Origin: an uncultured Peptococcaceae bacterium
Lineage (GTDB): Bacteria; Bacillota; Desulfitobacteriia; Desulfitobacteriales; Syntrophobotulaceae
Assembly: GCA_937892995.1 (NCBI GenBank)
Contig: CALBJS010000126.1
Span: forward strand, 1-6,920
Direction: 5' to 3'
DNA: 6,920 bases
Shown here: positions 1 to 5,794 of the stretch, piece by piece
Numbering within the stretch: the stretch's first letter is position 1
Layout: each line of letters opens with the position of its first letter
The notes under the pieces: model-generated
Seen by the model: only the letters and a program-made list of their open reading frames with translations
What the model was told of the DNA's origin: nothing
Database searches by the model: none
Made by a program: the position numbers and the translations under genes

Positions 1-612
1 GCCCATCCCATCACTATGAAGATGACCTTCGGTGAAGATGCCAGGATATTCGGGGCTCAGGCTGTAGGCCATAAAGGAGTAGAGAAAAGGATTGATGTTA
101 TAGCCACGGCTATCAAGGGTAAATTAAATATTTATGATCTGCAAGATTTGGAGCTATCTTATGCACCTCCATATTCTTCGGGAAAGGATCCGGTTAATAT
201 CCTAGGATATGCGGCTTCCAATATCTTAGATGGCATGCTTAAAACTATCCAGTATTATGAAGTAGACCAGTTAACGGCTGCAGGGAATATCTTGGTCGAT
301 GTCCGTCAGCCTGAAGAATTAAGTTTGGGAGGGATCAAAGGAGCTATTAATATCCCTCTTCCCCAATTACGTAGCAGACTTGAAGAGTTACCTAAAGATA
401 AGCCTATCTATATTACCTGCCAAATAGGTTTAAGGGGATACTTAGCGGTCAGAATTCTAGCCCAGAATGGCTATGAGGCTATAAATCTGGACGGAGGGTA
501 TAGGACTTATGCTAGTGTTTATGGTATTTCGAGGAAAGAGAAAGAGGATTGTAAGGTAAGAATAGATGATACCGGGGAAGCCTTCCTGGAATGTCCCGGT
601 CCTTCAGCTTAA
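1..612 (+). CDS. CoA-disulfide reductase-like flavoprotein, C-terminal part with rhodanese domain (5' end outside window)
   Basis: The reading frame is open from base 1, and the family normally has about 300 residues of FAD/NAD(P)H-binding domains ahead of this point, so the ATG at 16 is internal and the gene is cut by the window edge. Residues are numbered from that ATG. Residues 1-75 match the dimerisation domain of CoA-disulfide reductase/NADH oxidase-like enzymes: IFGAQAVG, GVEKRIDV, and YAPPYSSGKDPVN, where the family usually has SSAKDPVN. Residues 80-170 form a rhodanese domain with VDVRQPEE, the active-site loop CQIGLR (Cys135, bases 418-420) and the LDGGY strand. Known relatives reduce CoA disulfides or CoA persulfides/polysulfide in the cytoplasm, with the rhodanese cysteine carrying sulfane sulfur. 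The last residues, 183-196, read like the start of a TusA domain (ECPGP, Cys193) but the chain stops two residues later. Family assignment is firm; the exact substrate is not determined. Confidence 0.88.
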   Translation, partial: AHPITMKMTFGEDARIFGAQAVGHKGVEKRIDVIATAIKGKLNIYDLQDLELSYAPPYSSGKDPVNILGYAASNILDGMLKTIQYYEVDQLTAAGNILVDVRQPEELSLGGIKGAINIPLPQLRSRLEELPKDKPIYITCQIGLRGYLAVRILAQNGYEAINLDGGYRTYASVYGISRKEKEDCKVRIDDTGEAFLECPGPSA

Positions 613-690
613 TGAGCGAATTTATTATCTTAGAAAAAAATATGTTTTTAATACTAAGGGACTATAGTGTCGGGTGCTTAGAGACTAAAT

Positions 691-695
691 GGAGG
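691..695 (+). promoter_or_regulatory. Ribosome binding site deciding the mobA start
   Basis: GGAGG lies 5 bases before the GTG at 701, 2 bases before the ATG at 698, and inside the coding sequence if the ATG at 689 were used. The GTG at 701 is therefore the best-spaced start, with the ATG at 698 as second choice. No comparable site precedes 689. Confidence 0.65.
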
Positions 696-700
696 TTATG

Positions 701-1342
701 GTGTTAACACAGAAATTAGAAATCACAGGGATTCTCATGGTAGGTGGAGAAAGTCGGAGGATGGGTAAGAATAAGGCTTTTTTGGAGATAGATGGAAGAC
801 CGCTTATCGAGAGAAGTTTAGAAGTACTTAGTGGGGCTTGTCGGGAAGTGTTAATTAGCAGTAGAGAGGTTAATGCTTACACCGGGTACGGTTTTAAGGT
901 GGTACCGGATATCATTAAAGGCAAAGGCCCATTGGGAGGTCTTTATTCTGTCATGCAGCAGGCAAGTTACGATTACCTATTCTTGGTTGCATGTGATATG
1001 CCTTTGCTAAATGAAAAAGCAATAAACTTTTTCTATCGCAAGGTGGAAAATAATATTGCCGTGGTACCCGATGTATTAGGAAAGTGGCACCCCTTGCATG
1101 CTTTTTATAATAAGATGCTCTTATCCTTGATTCAGGATAGGATTTATGAAGATAAATTATCTCTGATAGATCTTGTAAAAGTGTGTAAGGCTAGAATAGT
1201 AGGGCTTACTGAGGAGGCAATGTCTGACCGGGATAGAAAAATAATCGAGCAAAGCTTCTGGAATGCTAATACCCCGGAGGAATGGGAATTTATTCGAAAG
1301 AAAGTAAAACCAAGTACAAATTCCTCCTTATATTTTGAATAA
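701..1342 (+). CDS. mobA: Molybdenum cofactor guanylyltransferase (MobA)
   Basis: MobA transfers GMP from GTP to molybdopterin-Mo, forming the guanine dinucleotide cofactor used by DMSO-reductase-family enzymes (formate dehydrogenases, nitrate and other reductases); it is cytoplasmic. The 213-residue product (GTG start at 701, chosen by the ribosome site) is of normal length for the family. It shows the nucleotidyltransferase N-terminus VGGESRRMGKNK (residues 14-25; family LxGGxSxRMGxDK), GPLGGL (76-81), the metal-binding ACDMP (97-101, Asp99), WHPLHAFY (128-135; cf. family PLxxxY), and a C-terminal FWNANTPEEW that matches the NxNTPEE motif. It begins 88 bases after the flavoprotein stop with no clear terminator between, so co-transcription is possible. 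A MobA-related transferase such as MocA is less likely given the C-terminal NTPEE motif. The MobA family call is strong; the cofactor form is inferred. Confidence 0.9.
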   Translation: MLTQKLEITGILMVGGESRRMGKNKAFLEIDGRPLIERSLEVLSGACREVLISSREVNAYTGYGFKVVPDIIKGKGPLGGLYSVMQQASYDYLFLVACDMPLLNEKAINFFYRKVENNIAVVPDVLGKWHPLHAFYNKMLLSLIQDRIYEDKLSLIDLVKVCKARIVGLTEEAMSDRDRKIIEQSFWNANTPEEWEFIRKKVKPSTNSSLYFE

Positions 1343-1388
1343 AATAGGAAATATTCGGTTATTATATAATTGTCTTTAGCTTCGAACC

Positions 1389-1412
1389 CCTTAGAAGATA
1401 AGGCTTTTATTT
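1389..1412 (+). terminator. Possible weak terminator after mobA
   Basis: A short inverted repeat, CCTTA (1389-1393) and TAAGG (1399-1403) around a 5-base loop, is followed by CTTTTATTT. The stem is only 5 bp, so this is a tentative end signal for the mobA transcript. Confidence 0.25.
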
Positions 1413-1493
1413 AAATCTTATAGGAAAGGTAAGTAATAACGTGAAATAATGAGGAGGATAGCTATAATTGATGATAATCATGCTTCAAGGGAG

Positions 1494-1522
1494 TTGCATA
1501 ACTACCAATCCTTGCATATTAT
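1494..1522 (+). promoter_or_regulatory. groESL promoter (sigma-A type)
   Basis: A TTGCAT -35 (1494-1499) is separated by 17 bases from a TATTAT -10 (1517-1522). Transcription would start around 1529-1535, at the left edge of the CIRCE operator, which is the usual arrangement for HrcA-controlled chaperone operons. The -35 is imperfect; the assignment rests mostly on spacing and position next to CIRCE. Confidence 0.6.
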
Positions 1523-1534
1523 TATACCTAGATA

Positions 1535-1561
1535 TTAGCACTCATCTTAATTGAGTGCTAA
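1535..1561 (+). promoter_or_regulatory. CIRCE operator (HrcA binding site)
   Basis: TTAGCACTC and GAGTGCTAA, separated by 9 bases, match the CIRCE consensus without a mismatch. CIRCE is the operator of the heat-shock repressor HrcA, whose folding depends on GroEL, so chaperone demand relieves repression of groESL. The site sits just after the promoter -10 and in the transcribed leader, about 41 bases before the groES start. No second copy is present in the window, and no hrcA gene is visible here. Confidence 0.97.
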
Positions 1562-1602
1562 CAATAATGTTAAACTAAGGTTTTAAGGAGGGAATTTCAA
1601 TC

Positions 1603-1887
1603 ATGAATCTAAAACCGTTGGCAGATAGGGTGATTATCAAAGCTGTCCCGTCTGAAGAAAGGACAAAAAGTGGCATTATTATGCCGGATACTGCTAAGGA
1701 AAAACCCCAGGAAGGGAAAATCGTGGCAGTAGGCCCAGGCAAGGTGGAAAAAGGGGAAAGAATACCCCTGGAAGTAAAAGTAGGTGACCGGGTAATCTAT
1801 TCCAAATATGCCGGCACGGAAGTGAAATACGATGGTGAGGAATACTTAATTCTAAGGGAATCAGATATTCAAGCAATAGTAGGATAG
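1603..1887 (+). CDS. groES: GroES co-chaperonin (10 kDa)
   Basis: GroES forms the heptameric lid of the GroEL chamber in the cytoplasm. The 94-residue product has the normal length. The N-terminal strand LKPLADRVIIK (3-13) is typical, the mobile loop around residues 17-32 carries the GroEL-contacting GIIMP (24-28), and VGDRVIYSKYAGTEV followed by EYLILRESDI near the C-terminus closes the family pattern. The start is supported by AAGGAGG at 1585-1591. It is the first gene of a two-gene operon with groEL, 60 bases downstream, under the CIRCE-controlled promoter. Nothing unusual is seen. Confidence 0.98.
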   Translation: MNLKPLADRVIIKAVPSEERTKSGIIMPDTAKEKPQEGKIVAVGPGKVEKGERIPLEVKVGDRVIYSKYAGTEVKYDGEEYLILRESDIQAIVG

Positions 1888-1947
1888 CTTAACTATTGTT
1901 ATTAAAATCATGGATAGAAATGTATAATTATAAAGGAGGAATATGTT

Positions 1948-3591
1948 GTGGCAAAACAAATGGTTTTTAATGAAGAAGCCCGCCATGCTTTAGAGCGTGG
2001 TGTTAATAAATTAGCGGAAGCTGTCCGCATAACTCTTGGACCAAAAGGTCGTAATGTGGTACTTGATAAGAAGTTTGGTTCACCTATGATTACTAATGAC
2101 GGTGTTACCATTGCTCGTGATATCGAATTAGAAGATGCCTTTGAGAACATGGGTGCCCAATTAGTTAAAGAAGTTGCAACAAAGACGAATGATGTTGCTG
2201 GTGATGGCACTACTACAGCTACAGTTTTGGCCCAGGCTATTATTCGTGAGGGTCTGAAGAACGTTGCAGCCGGCGCTAATCCTATGGAAATCAAACGCGG
2301 GATTGAGAAAGCTGTCGAGGCAGTAGTAGAAGATATCAAGGCTAATGCTAAAACAGTAGAAAGTAAGGCATCTATTGCCCAAGTTGCCTCTATTTCAGCT
2401 GGGGATACGGAGATCGGCGAACTTATTGCTGAAGCTATGGAGAAAGTTGGTAAAGATGGCGTAATCACTGTTGAAGAAGCCAAAGGCATGACCACCGAAC
2501 TAGAAGTCGTCGAAGGAATGCAGTTTGACCGTGGATACGTTTCCGCTTATATGATTACTGATACCGACAAGATGGAAGCGGTATTAAATGATCCTTATAT
2601 CCTGATTACAGATAAGAAAATAACTTCCATTCAGGATATTCTTCCAATCTTAGAAAAAGTAGTTCAAGTTGGCAAACCTCTCTTAATTATTGCTGAAGAT
2701 TTAGAAGGGGAAGCATTGGCAACAATTGTTGTTAACAAGCTTCGTGGAACTTTCACAGCTGTTGCTGTAAAAGCACCTGGCTTTGGGGATCGCCGTAAAG
2801 CAATGCTTGAAGATATCGCAGTTCTGACAGGTGGCCAAGTTATTACTGAAGACCTTGGTTTGAAGTTAGAAAACACAACCATTGAAATGTTGGGAAGCTG
2901 TCGTCAAGTTATCGTAAGTAAAGAAGAAACTACAATAGTTGATGGGACAGGTAAAACAGAGGCCATCAATGGACGAGTTGAGTCTATTAAAAAAATGATC
3001 GAAGAAACTACTTCAGATTTTGATCGGGAAAAACTGCAAGAACGTCTGGCAAAACTTTCCGGTGGTGTAGCCGTAATTCAGGTTGGGGCTGCGACCGAAA
3101 CAGAAATGAAAGAAAAGAAACTTCGTATTGAAGACGCTTTAGCAGCTACCCGTGCAGCTGTGGAAGAGGGAATCGTAGCAGGTGGCGGTGCATCCTTTAT
3201 TGATGCTGTTGCTGCCCTTGATAAATTAAGTGTCGCTGAGGATCAAAAAACCGGTGTTTCTATTGTCCGCAGGGCTCTAGAAGAACCTGTTCGTCAGATC
3301 GCTAATAATGCTGGACTTGAAGGTTCTGTTGTTGTCGAAAAAGTGCATAATAGCGATAGAGGTGTTGGCTTTAATGTCATGAATGAAAAATATGAAGACA
3401 TGATTAAAGCCGGAATAGTGGATCCCGCGAAGGTTACCCGTTCAGCTTTACAGAATGCTGCTTCCATCTCCGCTATGCTTCTTACCACAGAATGCCTGAT
3501 TGCAGATCTTCCTGAGAAAGAAAATCCTGCTGCAGCTATGGCTGGTATGGGTGGCATGGGTGGTATGGGCGGTATGGGCGGCATGATGTAA
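1948..3591 (+). CDS. groEL: GroEL chaperonin (60 kDa)
   Basis: GroEL is the ATP-driven double-ring protein-folding chamber that works with GroES. The 547-residue product starts at a GTG, 8 bases after AGGAGG (1934-1939). ATP-site motifs are intact: TLGPKGRNVVLD (29-40), TNDG (49-52, Asp51), GDGTTTATVLAQ (85-96, Asp86, equivalent to E. coli Asp87) and RIEDALAATRAAVEEG (393-408, Asp396, equivalent to E. coli Asp398), then VAGGGA (410-415). The apical domain carries the GFGDRRKAMLEDIA segment (278-291). The C-terminus ends in repeated GGM units (534-547), typical of housekeeping GroEL. The coding sequence is somewhat richer in G+C-ending codons than its neighbours, as expected for a highly expressed gene. 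No sign of a second chaperonin copy in the window. Confidence 0.98.
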   Translation: MAKQMVFNEEARHALERGVNKLAEAVRITLGPKGRNVVLDKKFGSPMITNDGVTIARDIELEDAFENMGAQLVKEVATKTNDVAGDGTTTATVLAQAIIREGLKNVAAGANPMEIKRGIEKAVEAVVEDIKANAKTVESKASIAQVASISAGDTEIGELIAEAMEKVGKDGVITVEEAKGMTTELEVVEGMQFDRGYVSAYMITDTDKMEAVLNDPYILITDKKITSIQDILPILEKVVQVGKPLLIIAEDLEGEALATIVVNKLRGTFTAVAVKAPGFGDRRKAMLEDIAVLTGGQVITEDLGLKLENTTIEMLGSCRQVIVSKEETTIVDGTGKTEAINGRVESIKKMIEETTSDFDREKLQERLAKLSGGVAVIQVGAATETEMKEKKLRIEDALAATRAAVEEGIVAGGGASFIDAVAALDKLSVAEDQKTGVSIVRRALEEPVRQIANNAGLEGSVVVEKVHNSDRGVGFNVMNEKYEDMIKAGIVDPAKVTRSALQNAASISAMLLTTECLIADLPEKENPAAAMAGMGGMGGMGGMGGMM

Positions 3592-3730
3592 GAAAGAATT
3601 CCCAAACCCGCTCATAACAAAGCTTTCAGCTTCTATGACCTTTGAAGAAATTTCAGGGGTAACAAAAGGATCACATTTCAGATAGAAAGAACAATACCCT
3701 CATAAGGTATGGCATAATATAAAAATCCTA

Positions 3731-3783
3731 GAGGTTTCTCATTAGTTCACTGAACTTTTGGGAAGCCTCTTTCTTCTTGTTTT
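3731..3783 (+). terminator. Rho-independent terminator of groESL
   Basis: An 11-bp outer stem, counting G-U pairs (3731-3741 with 3759-3769), is followed by a 2x2 T-T internal mismatch and a 5-bp inner stem AGTTC/GAACT (3744-3748 with 3752-3756) closing a 3-base loop. The pyrimidine-rich tail TTTCTTCTTGTTTT (3770-3783) completes the pattern. It lies 140 bases after the groEL stop. Confidence 0.8.
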
Positions 3784-3851
3784 ACCTAGATGTTATGCTC
3801 TTATGAGGTTAAGAGTGTTAAGTGTAATCAGATGACTCAGAAATGAAATCC

Positions 3852-3894
3852 AATAAGTATACACATAGAGCAAGCATTATAAGAAATAAGTATA
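3852..3894. repeat. Direct repeat AATAAGTATA, two copies 33 bases apart
   Basis: Identical 10-mers occur at 3852-3861 and 3885-3894. The 33-base start-to-start distance is close to three helical turns, so both would face the same side of the DNA. It lies 80-120 bases before the next gene and could be a regulator site, but the DNA is AT-rich and chance is a real alternative. Confidence 0.3.
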
Positions 3895-3960
3895 TTTTAA
3901 AGCAGGAATTTCCAGTACTACCTTGGTTAAGATTAACATATTATTAGGTAAGATTCCGCC

Positions 3961-3966
3961 GGGAGG
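3961..3966 (+). promoter_or_regulatory. Ribosome binding site deciding the start at 3974
   Basis: GGGAGG lies 7 bases before the ATG at 3974. It would be inside the coding region if translation began at the upstream TTG (3923), and that TTG lacks a ribosome site. Starting at 3974 also puts the MKKR charged N-terminus directly before the membrane segment. Confidence 0.75.
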
Positions 3967-3973
3967 GCAAAGT

Positions 3974-4642
3974 ATGAAAAAAAGGATACTTTTGGGTGCT
4001 ATAGTTTTAGTTATCCTGCTTGTCGCAGGGGGGATATTTATATTTTTCCGCCAACCGGATCCTCAGCAAATGGCGATTCTTGGGCTGGAAAACCTAGGTA
4101 AGGCCAATTCCTTTTCCTATAGTATTCTTCAGCAACAGTCGGTTGACGGACAAAACCGCCTATTAAGCAGGATTACCGGGCATAAAAGTGGTGAGAATAT
4201 TCATATCCAAGGGCAGCTAGCAGGAAGCGAAGTAGAGATGATTAAAATCAACGATACTCTCTACAATAAAGACCCATTTAGTAAAGAATGGATAAGGTTC
4301 AACGATGTTTCAATTGCCCAGAAGGTTTTCCTGGTGGAACTCGATCCTTTGGCTACCTTACAGCTAAAAGAGATTGGAGAGGTGATGCCTAACGGAAATG
4401 AGGAGTTTAACGGTAAAAAGTGTTGGGTATATACTCTAAAACCAAGTGTTCAGAATCAGATGATTGAAAGATTTTGGTCTGACTTCGAGTATAAGTTATT
4501 TATTACTAAGACAACCAAAACTGTCTCTAAAGCAGAGGTGAAAGCTAAGAATAAAGAAACAGGGGAACCCATGGCCATCGTGCTGGAATTCGATGATATT
4601 GGAAGAAAGATATCGATTCAACCTCCGGACGATGTTAGGTAA
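3974..4642 (+). CDS. Membrane-anchored extracytoplasmic protein of unknown function
   Basis: I do not recognise this gene by name. The 222-residue product begins MKKR, followed by one hydrophobic segment (about residues 5-27, rich in I/L/V/G) and no cysteine, so it is a signal anchor or an uncleaved signal peptide rather than a lipoprotein. The rest is soluble and outside the cell. It starts with a helix-like PQQMAILGLENLGKANSFSY stretch and continues with alternating strands (for example SGENIHIQGQLAG, VEMIKINDTLYNKD, KEWIRF, KKCWVYTLKP and a C-terminal strand VLEFDDIG). This layout resembles the LolA/LppX-type half-barrel proteins and clostridial DUF proteins of similar fold that may bind lipids or hydrophobic ligands; that is inference from pattern only. 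Only one cysteine is present, so no disulfide. It is flanked by terminators on both sides and appears monocistronic. Confidence 0.8.
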   Translation: MKKRILLGAIVLVILLVAGGIFIFFRQPDPQQMAILGLENLGKANSFSYSILQQQSVDGQNRLLSRITGHKSGENIHIQGQLAGSEVEMIKINDTLYNKDPFSKEWIRFNDVSIAQKVFLVELDPLATLQLKEIGEVMPNGNEEFNGKKCWVYTLKPSVQNQMIERFWSDFEYKLFITKTTKTVSKAEVKAKNKETGEPMAIVLEFDDIGRKISIQPPDDVR

Positions 4643-4661
4643 ATAACCTTAGTTGGATCAC

Positions 4662-4697
4662 AGGAAGGCGTAATTTGAACGCCTTCCTTTTAATTTT
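4662..4697 (+). terminator. Rho-independent terminator after the membrane protein gene
   Basis: A perfect 10-bp stem AGGAAGGCGT / ACGCCTTCCT (4662-4671 with 4679-4688) around a 7-base loop is followed by TTTTAATTTT. It begins 20 bases after the stop codon. Confidence 0.92.
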
Positions 4698-4716
4698 AAG
4701 TTAGATAATCAAGATA

Positions 4717-4746
4717 TTACTACCTGTGAACCTTTTATGATATAAT
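4717..4746 (+). promoter_or_regulatory. hpt promoter with extended -10
   Basis: A perfect TATAAT (4741-4746) is preceded by TGA, giving the extended TGnTATAAT -10. The -35 is poor (TTACTA at 4717-4722, 18-base spacer), which an extended -10 can offset. It lies 35 bases before the hpt start and just after the preceding terminator. Confidence 0.7.
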
Positions 4747-4781
4747 GCAGTAGGAAATTTAAATTTGCGGAGTGGATAATT

Positions 4782-5327
4782 ATGGAAAAACTTATCGCTA
4801 AGGTATTAATAACTGAGGAAGAACTGAAAAAAAAAGTGGTTGAATTAGGCGAAGAAATAACCAATGATTATCGTGGCCAGGAGCTTTTAATTATAGGTAT
4901 TTTAAAAGGGGCAGTACCATTTTTGGCAGACCTCATTCGAGAGATTAAGATTCCCTTGAGGTATGATTTTATGGCTGTTTCCAGCTACGGGGCTTCTACT
5001 AAATCTTCTGGAGCGGTGAGGATTCTTAAAGATTTGGATACCAGTGTAGAGGACAGGCATGTTCTTATTCTAGAGGATATAGTGGATACCGGGCTTACAT
5101 TAAAGTATCTTAAGGAGAATCTAGCTAGAAGGCAACCCTTAAGTCTTAAGATCGTGACTCTCTTGGACAAGCCTGGAAGAAGGGAAGCAGAAGTACAGCC
5201 AGACTATTACGGTTTCGTAATTCCAAATGAATTCGTAGTAGGTTACGGACTGGACTTCAATGAAATTTATAGGAACCTTCCTTATGTAGGGGTACTTAAA
5301 CCTGAAGCTTATCAGAAGCAAGAATAA
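4782..5327 (+). CDS. hpt: Hypoxanthine (guanine) phosphoribosyltransferase
   Basis: This cytoplasmic salvage enzyme joins hypoxanthine or guanine to PRPP, giving IMP or GMP. The 181-residue length is standard for bacterial Hpt. Key parts are visible: ILKGAVPF (40-47, the pyrophosphate-binding loop), SSYG (67-70, flexible loop), the PRPP motif VLILEDIVDTGLTL (94-107, with Glu98, Asp99, Asp102 and Thr103), LLDKPGRR (127-134, the purine-contacting Lys region) and FVVGYGLDF (151-159). The ATG follows a CGGAGTGG ribosome site. It has its own promoter and a strong terminator, so it is a single-gene unit, in contrast to species where hpt sits between tilS and ftsH. guaA, another GMP-producing enzyme, lies about 470 bases downstream. 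Confidence 0.96.
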   Translation: MEKLIAKVLITEEELKKKVVELGEEITNDYRGQELLIIGILKGAVPFLADLIREIKIPLRYDFMAVSSYGASTKSSGAVRILKDLDTSVEDRHVLILEDIVDTGLTLKYLKENLARRQPLSLKIVTLLDKPGRREAEVQPDYYGFVIPNEFVVGYGLDFNEIYRNLPYVGVLKPEAYQKQE

Positions 5328-5337
5328 TGGTTTGAGG

Positions 5338-5367
5338 AAAAAAGCCGGAAATTTCCGGCTTTTTTTC
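5338..5367 (+). terminator. Rho-independent terminator of hpt
   Basis: A 16-base perfect palindrome (5344-5359, GCCGGAAA with TTTCCGGC) is flanked by six A on the left and seven T on the right, so the stem extends through A-T pairs to at least 12 bp with a 4-base loop. The A tract makes it potentially active in both directions. Confidence 0.95.
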
Positions 5368-5437
5368 TTGGGACGAAGTGAACCCTTGTCCAAATTACGT
5401 CTTATTATAATGAGAGCATAAAGAAGTTAGGGGATAA

Positions 5438-5722
5438 ATGAGTATGAAGAGAAGTTCAGGGATACGGGATACAAAATATTAAGGAGTCTTGGCCACTTTG
5501 TTTATTGACCTTTTCCTTAAGGGTATGAATCGTCTTGAGATGGCACGTTCCTGGCAATATGTATTTCAATTTACCGGCTTGTTAATAATTCTTTCTATCG
5601 TGTTCATTAAGCAACATGTCATTATTGATGTATTTTCCGGGATAATTCTAGCGGAAGTAATAAATAGAATGATAACTGCTTTACAGCAAGAGAAAATGGT
5701 TATGAAACAGGAACATTTTTGA
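5438..5722 (+). pseudogene. Decayed PAP2-family membrane phosphatase gene
   Basis: A start with an AGGGG ribosome site (5430-5433 area) opens an ATG at 5438 whose frame encodes 14 residues (MSMKRSSGIRDTKY) and then a TAA at 5480-5482. The same frame continues open to a TGA at 5720-5722. The 77 codons from the TTG at 5489 contain two hydrophobic segments and the third phosphatase motif of PAP2 enzymes: SIVFIKQHVIID, with the catalytic-type His and Asp at residues 43 and 47 of that stretch, followed by VFSG as in the DVxxG continuation. The first two motifs (KxxxxxxRP and PSGH/PSLH) are missing, and the family is usually about 200 residues, so only the last third survives. PAP2 enzymes remove phosphate from lipid phosphates such as undecaprenyl diphosphate. 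A working small protein started at the TTG is possible but unlikely, since AAGGAG is only 2 bases from it. Confidence 0.7.
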
Positions 5723-5738
5723 TTGTTAATTTTAATAT

Positions 5739-5768
5739 TTGCGGATACTTGTTAACTTCTGGTATAAT
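5739..5768 (+). promoter_or_regulatory. guaA promoter with extended -10
   Basis: A perfect TATAAT (5763-5768) preceded by TGG forms an extended -10; the -35 candidate is TTGCGG (5739-5744) with an 18-base spacer. Only 26 bases separate the -10 from the guaA ATG, leaving no room for a purine riboswitch or other attenuator downstream of this promoter. Confidence 0.7.
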
Positions 5769-5794
5769 TATTCACGCATTGAAAGGATGATAAT

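Larger units (their letters stand above)
3592..3973. other. 382-base gene-free stretch between groEL and the membrane protein gene
   Basis: No reading frame here has both a credible ribosome site and a recognisable product. It holds a small ATACC/GGTAT hairpin (3694-3710), the groESL terminator (3731-3783), a direct repeat of AATAAGTATA (3852-3861 and 3885-3894) and the ribosome site of the next gene. The frame of the next gene is open from a TTG at 3923, but that extension has no ribosome site and an untypical N-terminus. I see no clear sigma-A promoter for the next gene. Confidence 0.6.

Noticed and set aside
613..700. Continuation of a TusA domain in another frame after the flavoprotein stop.
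   Set aside because: The frames read through here do not give the helix and strand pattern that follows CPxP in TusA, so a simple frameshift is not supported.
1896..1928. Possible internal promoter between groES and groEL (TTGTTA and TATAAT).
   Set aside because: The spacer is 21 bases and there is no TGn before the -10; groEL is explained by read-through from the CIRCE promoter.
1908..2495. A 195-codon minus-strand open frame opposite groEL (and other minus-strand frames inside groES, groEL and hpt).
   Set aside because: They are shadows of strongly conserved plus-strand genes, with low-complexity composition, no ribosome sites and no recognisable domains.
3694..3710. ATACC/GGTAT hairpin as a terminator or RNA element.
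   Set aside because: The stem is only 5 bp with a 7-base loop and no T tract; a much better terminator follows at 3731.
5139..5393. Minus-strand 84-codon frame over the end of hpt and its terminator.
   Set aside because: It runs through the hpt terminator hairpin and conserved hpt codons, with no recognisable product.
5386..5411. Promoter-like TTGTCC and TATAAT upstream of the PAP2 remnant.
   Set aside because: The -10 is perfect but the spacer is only 14 bases and there is no extended -10; it may be a leftover of the dead gene's promoter, but I cannot support it.
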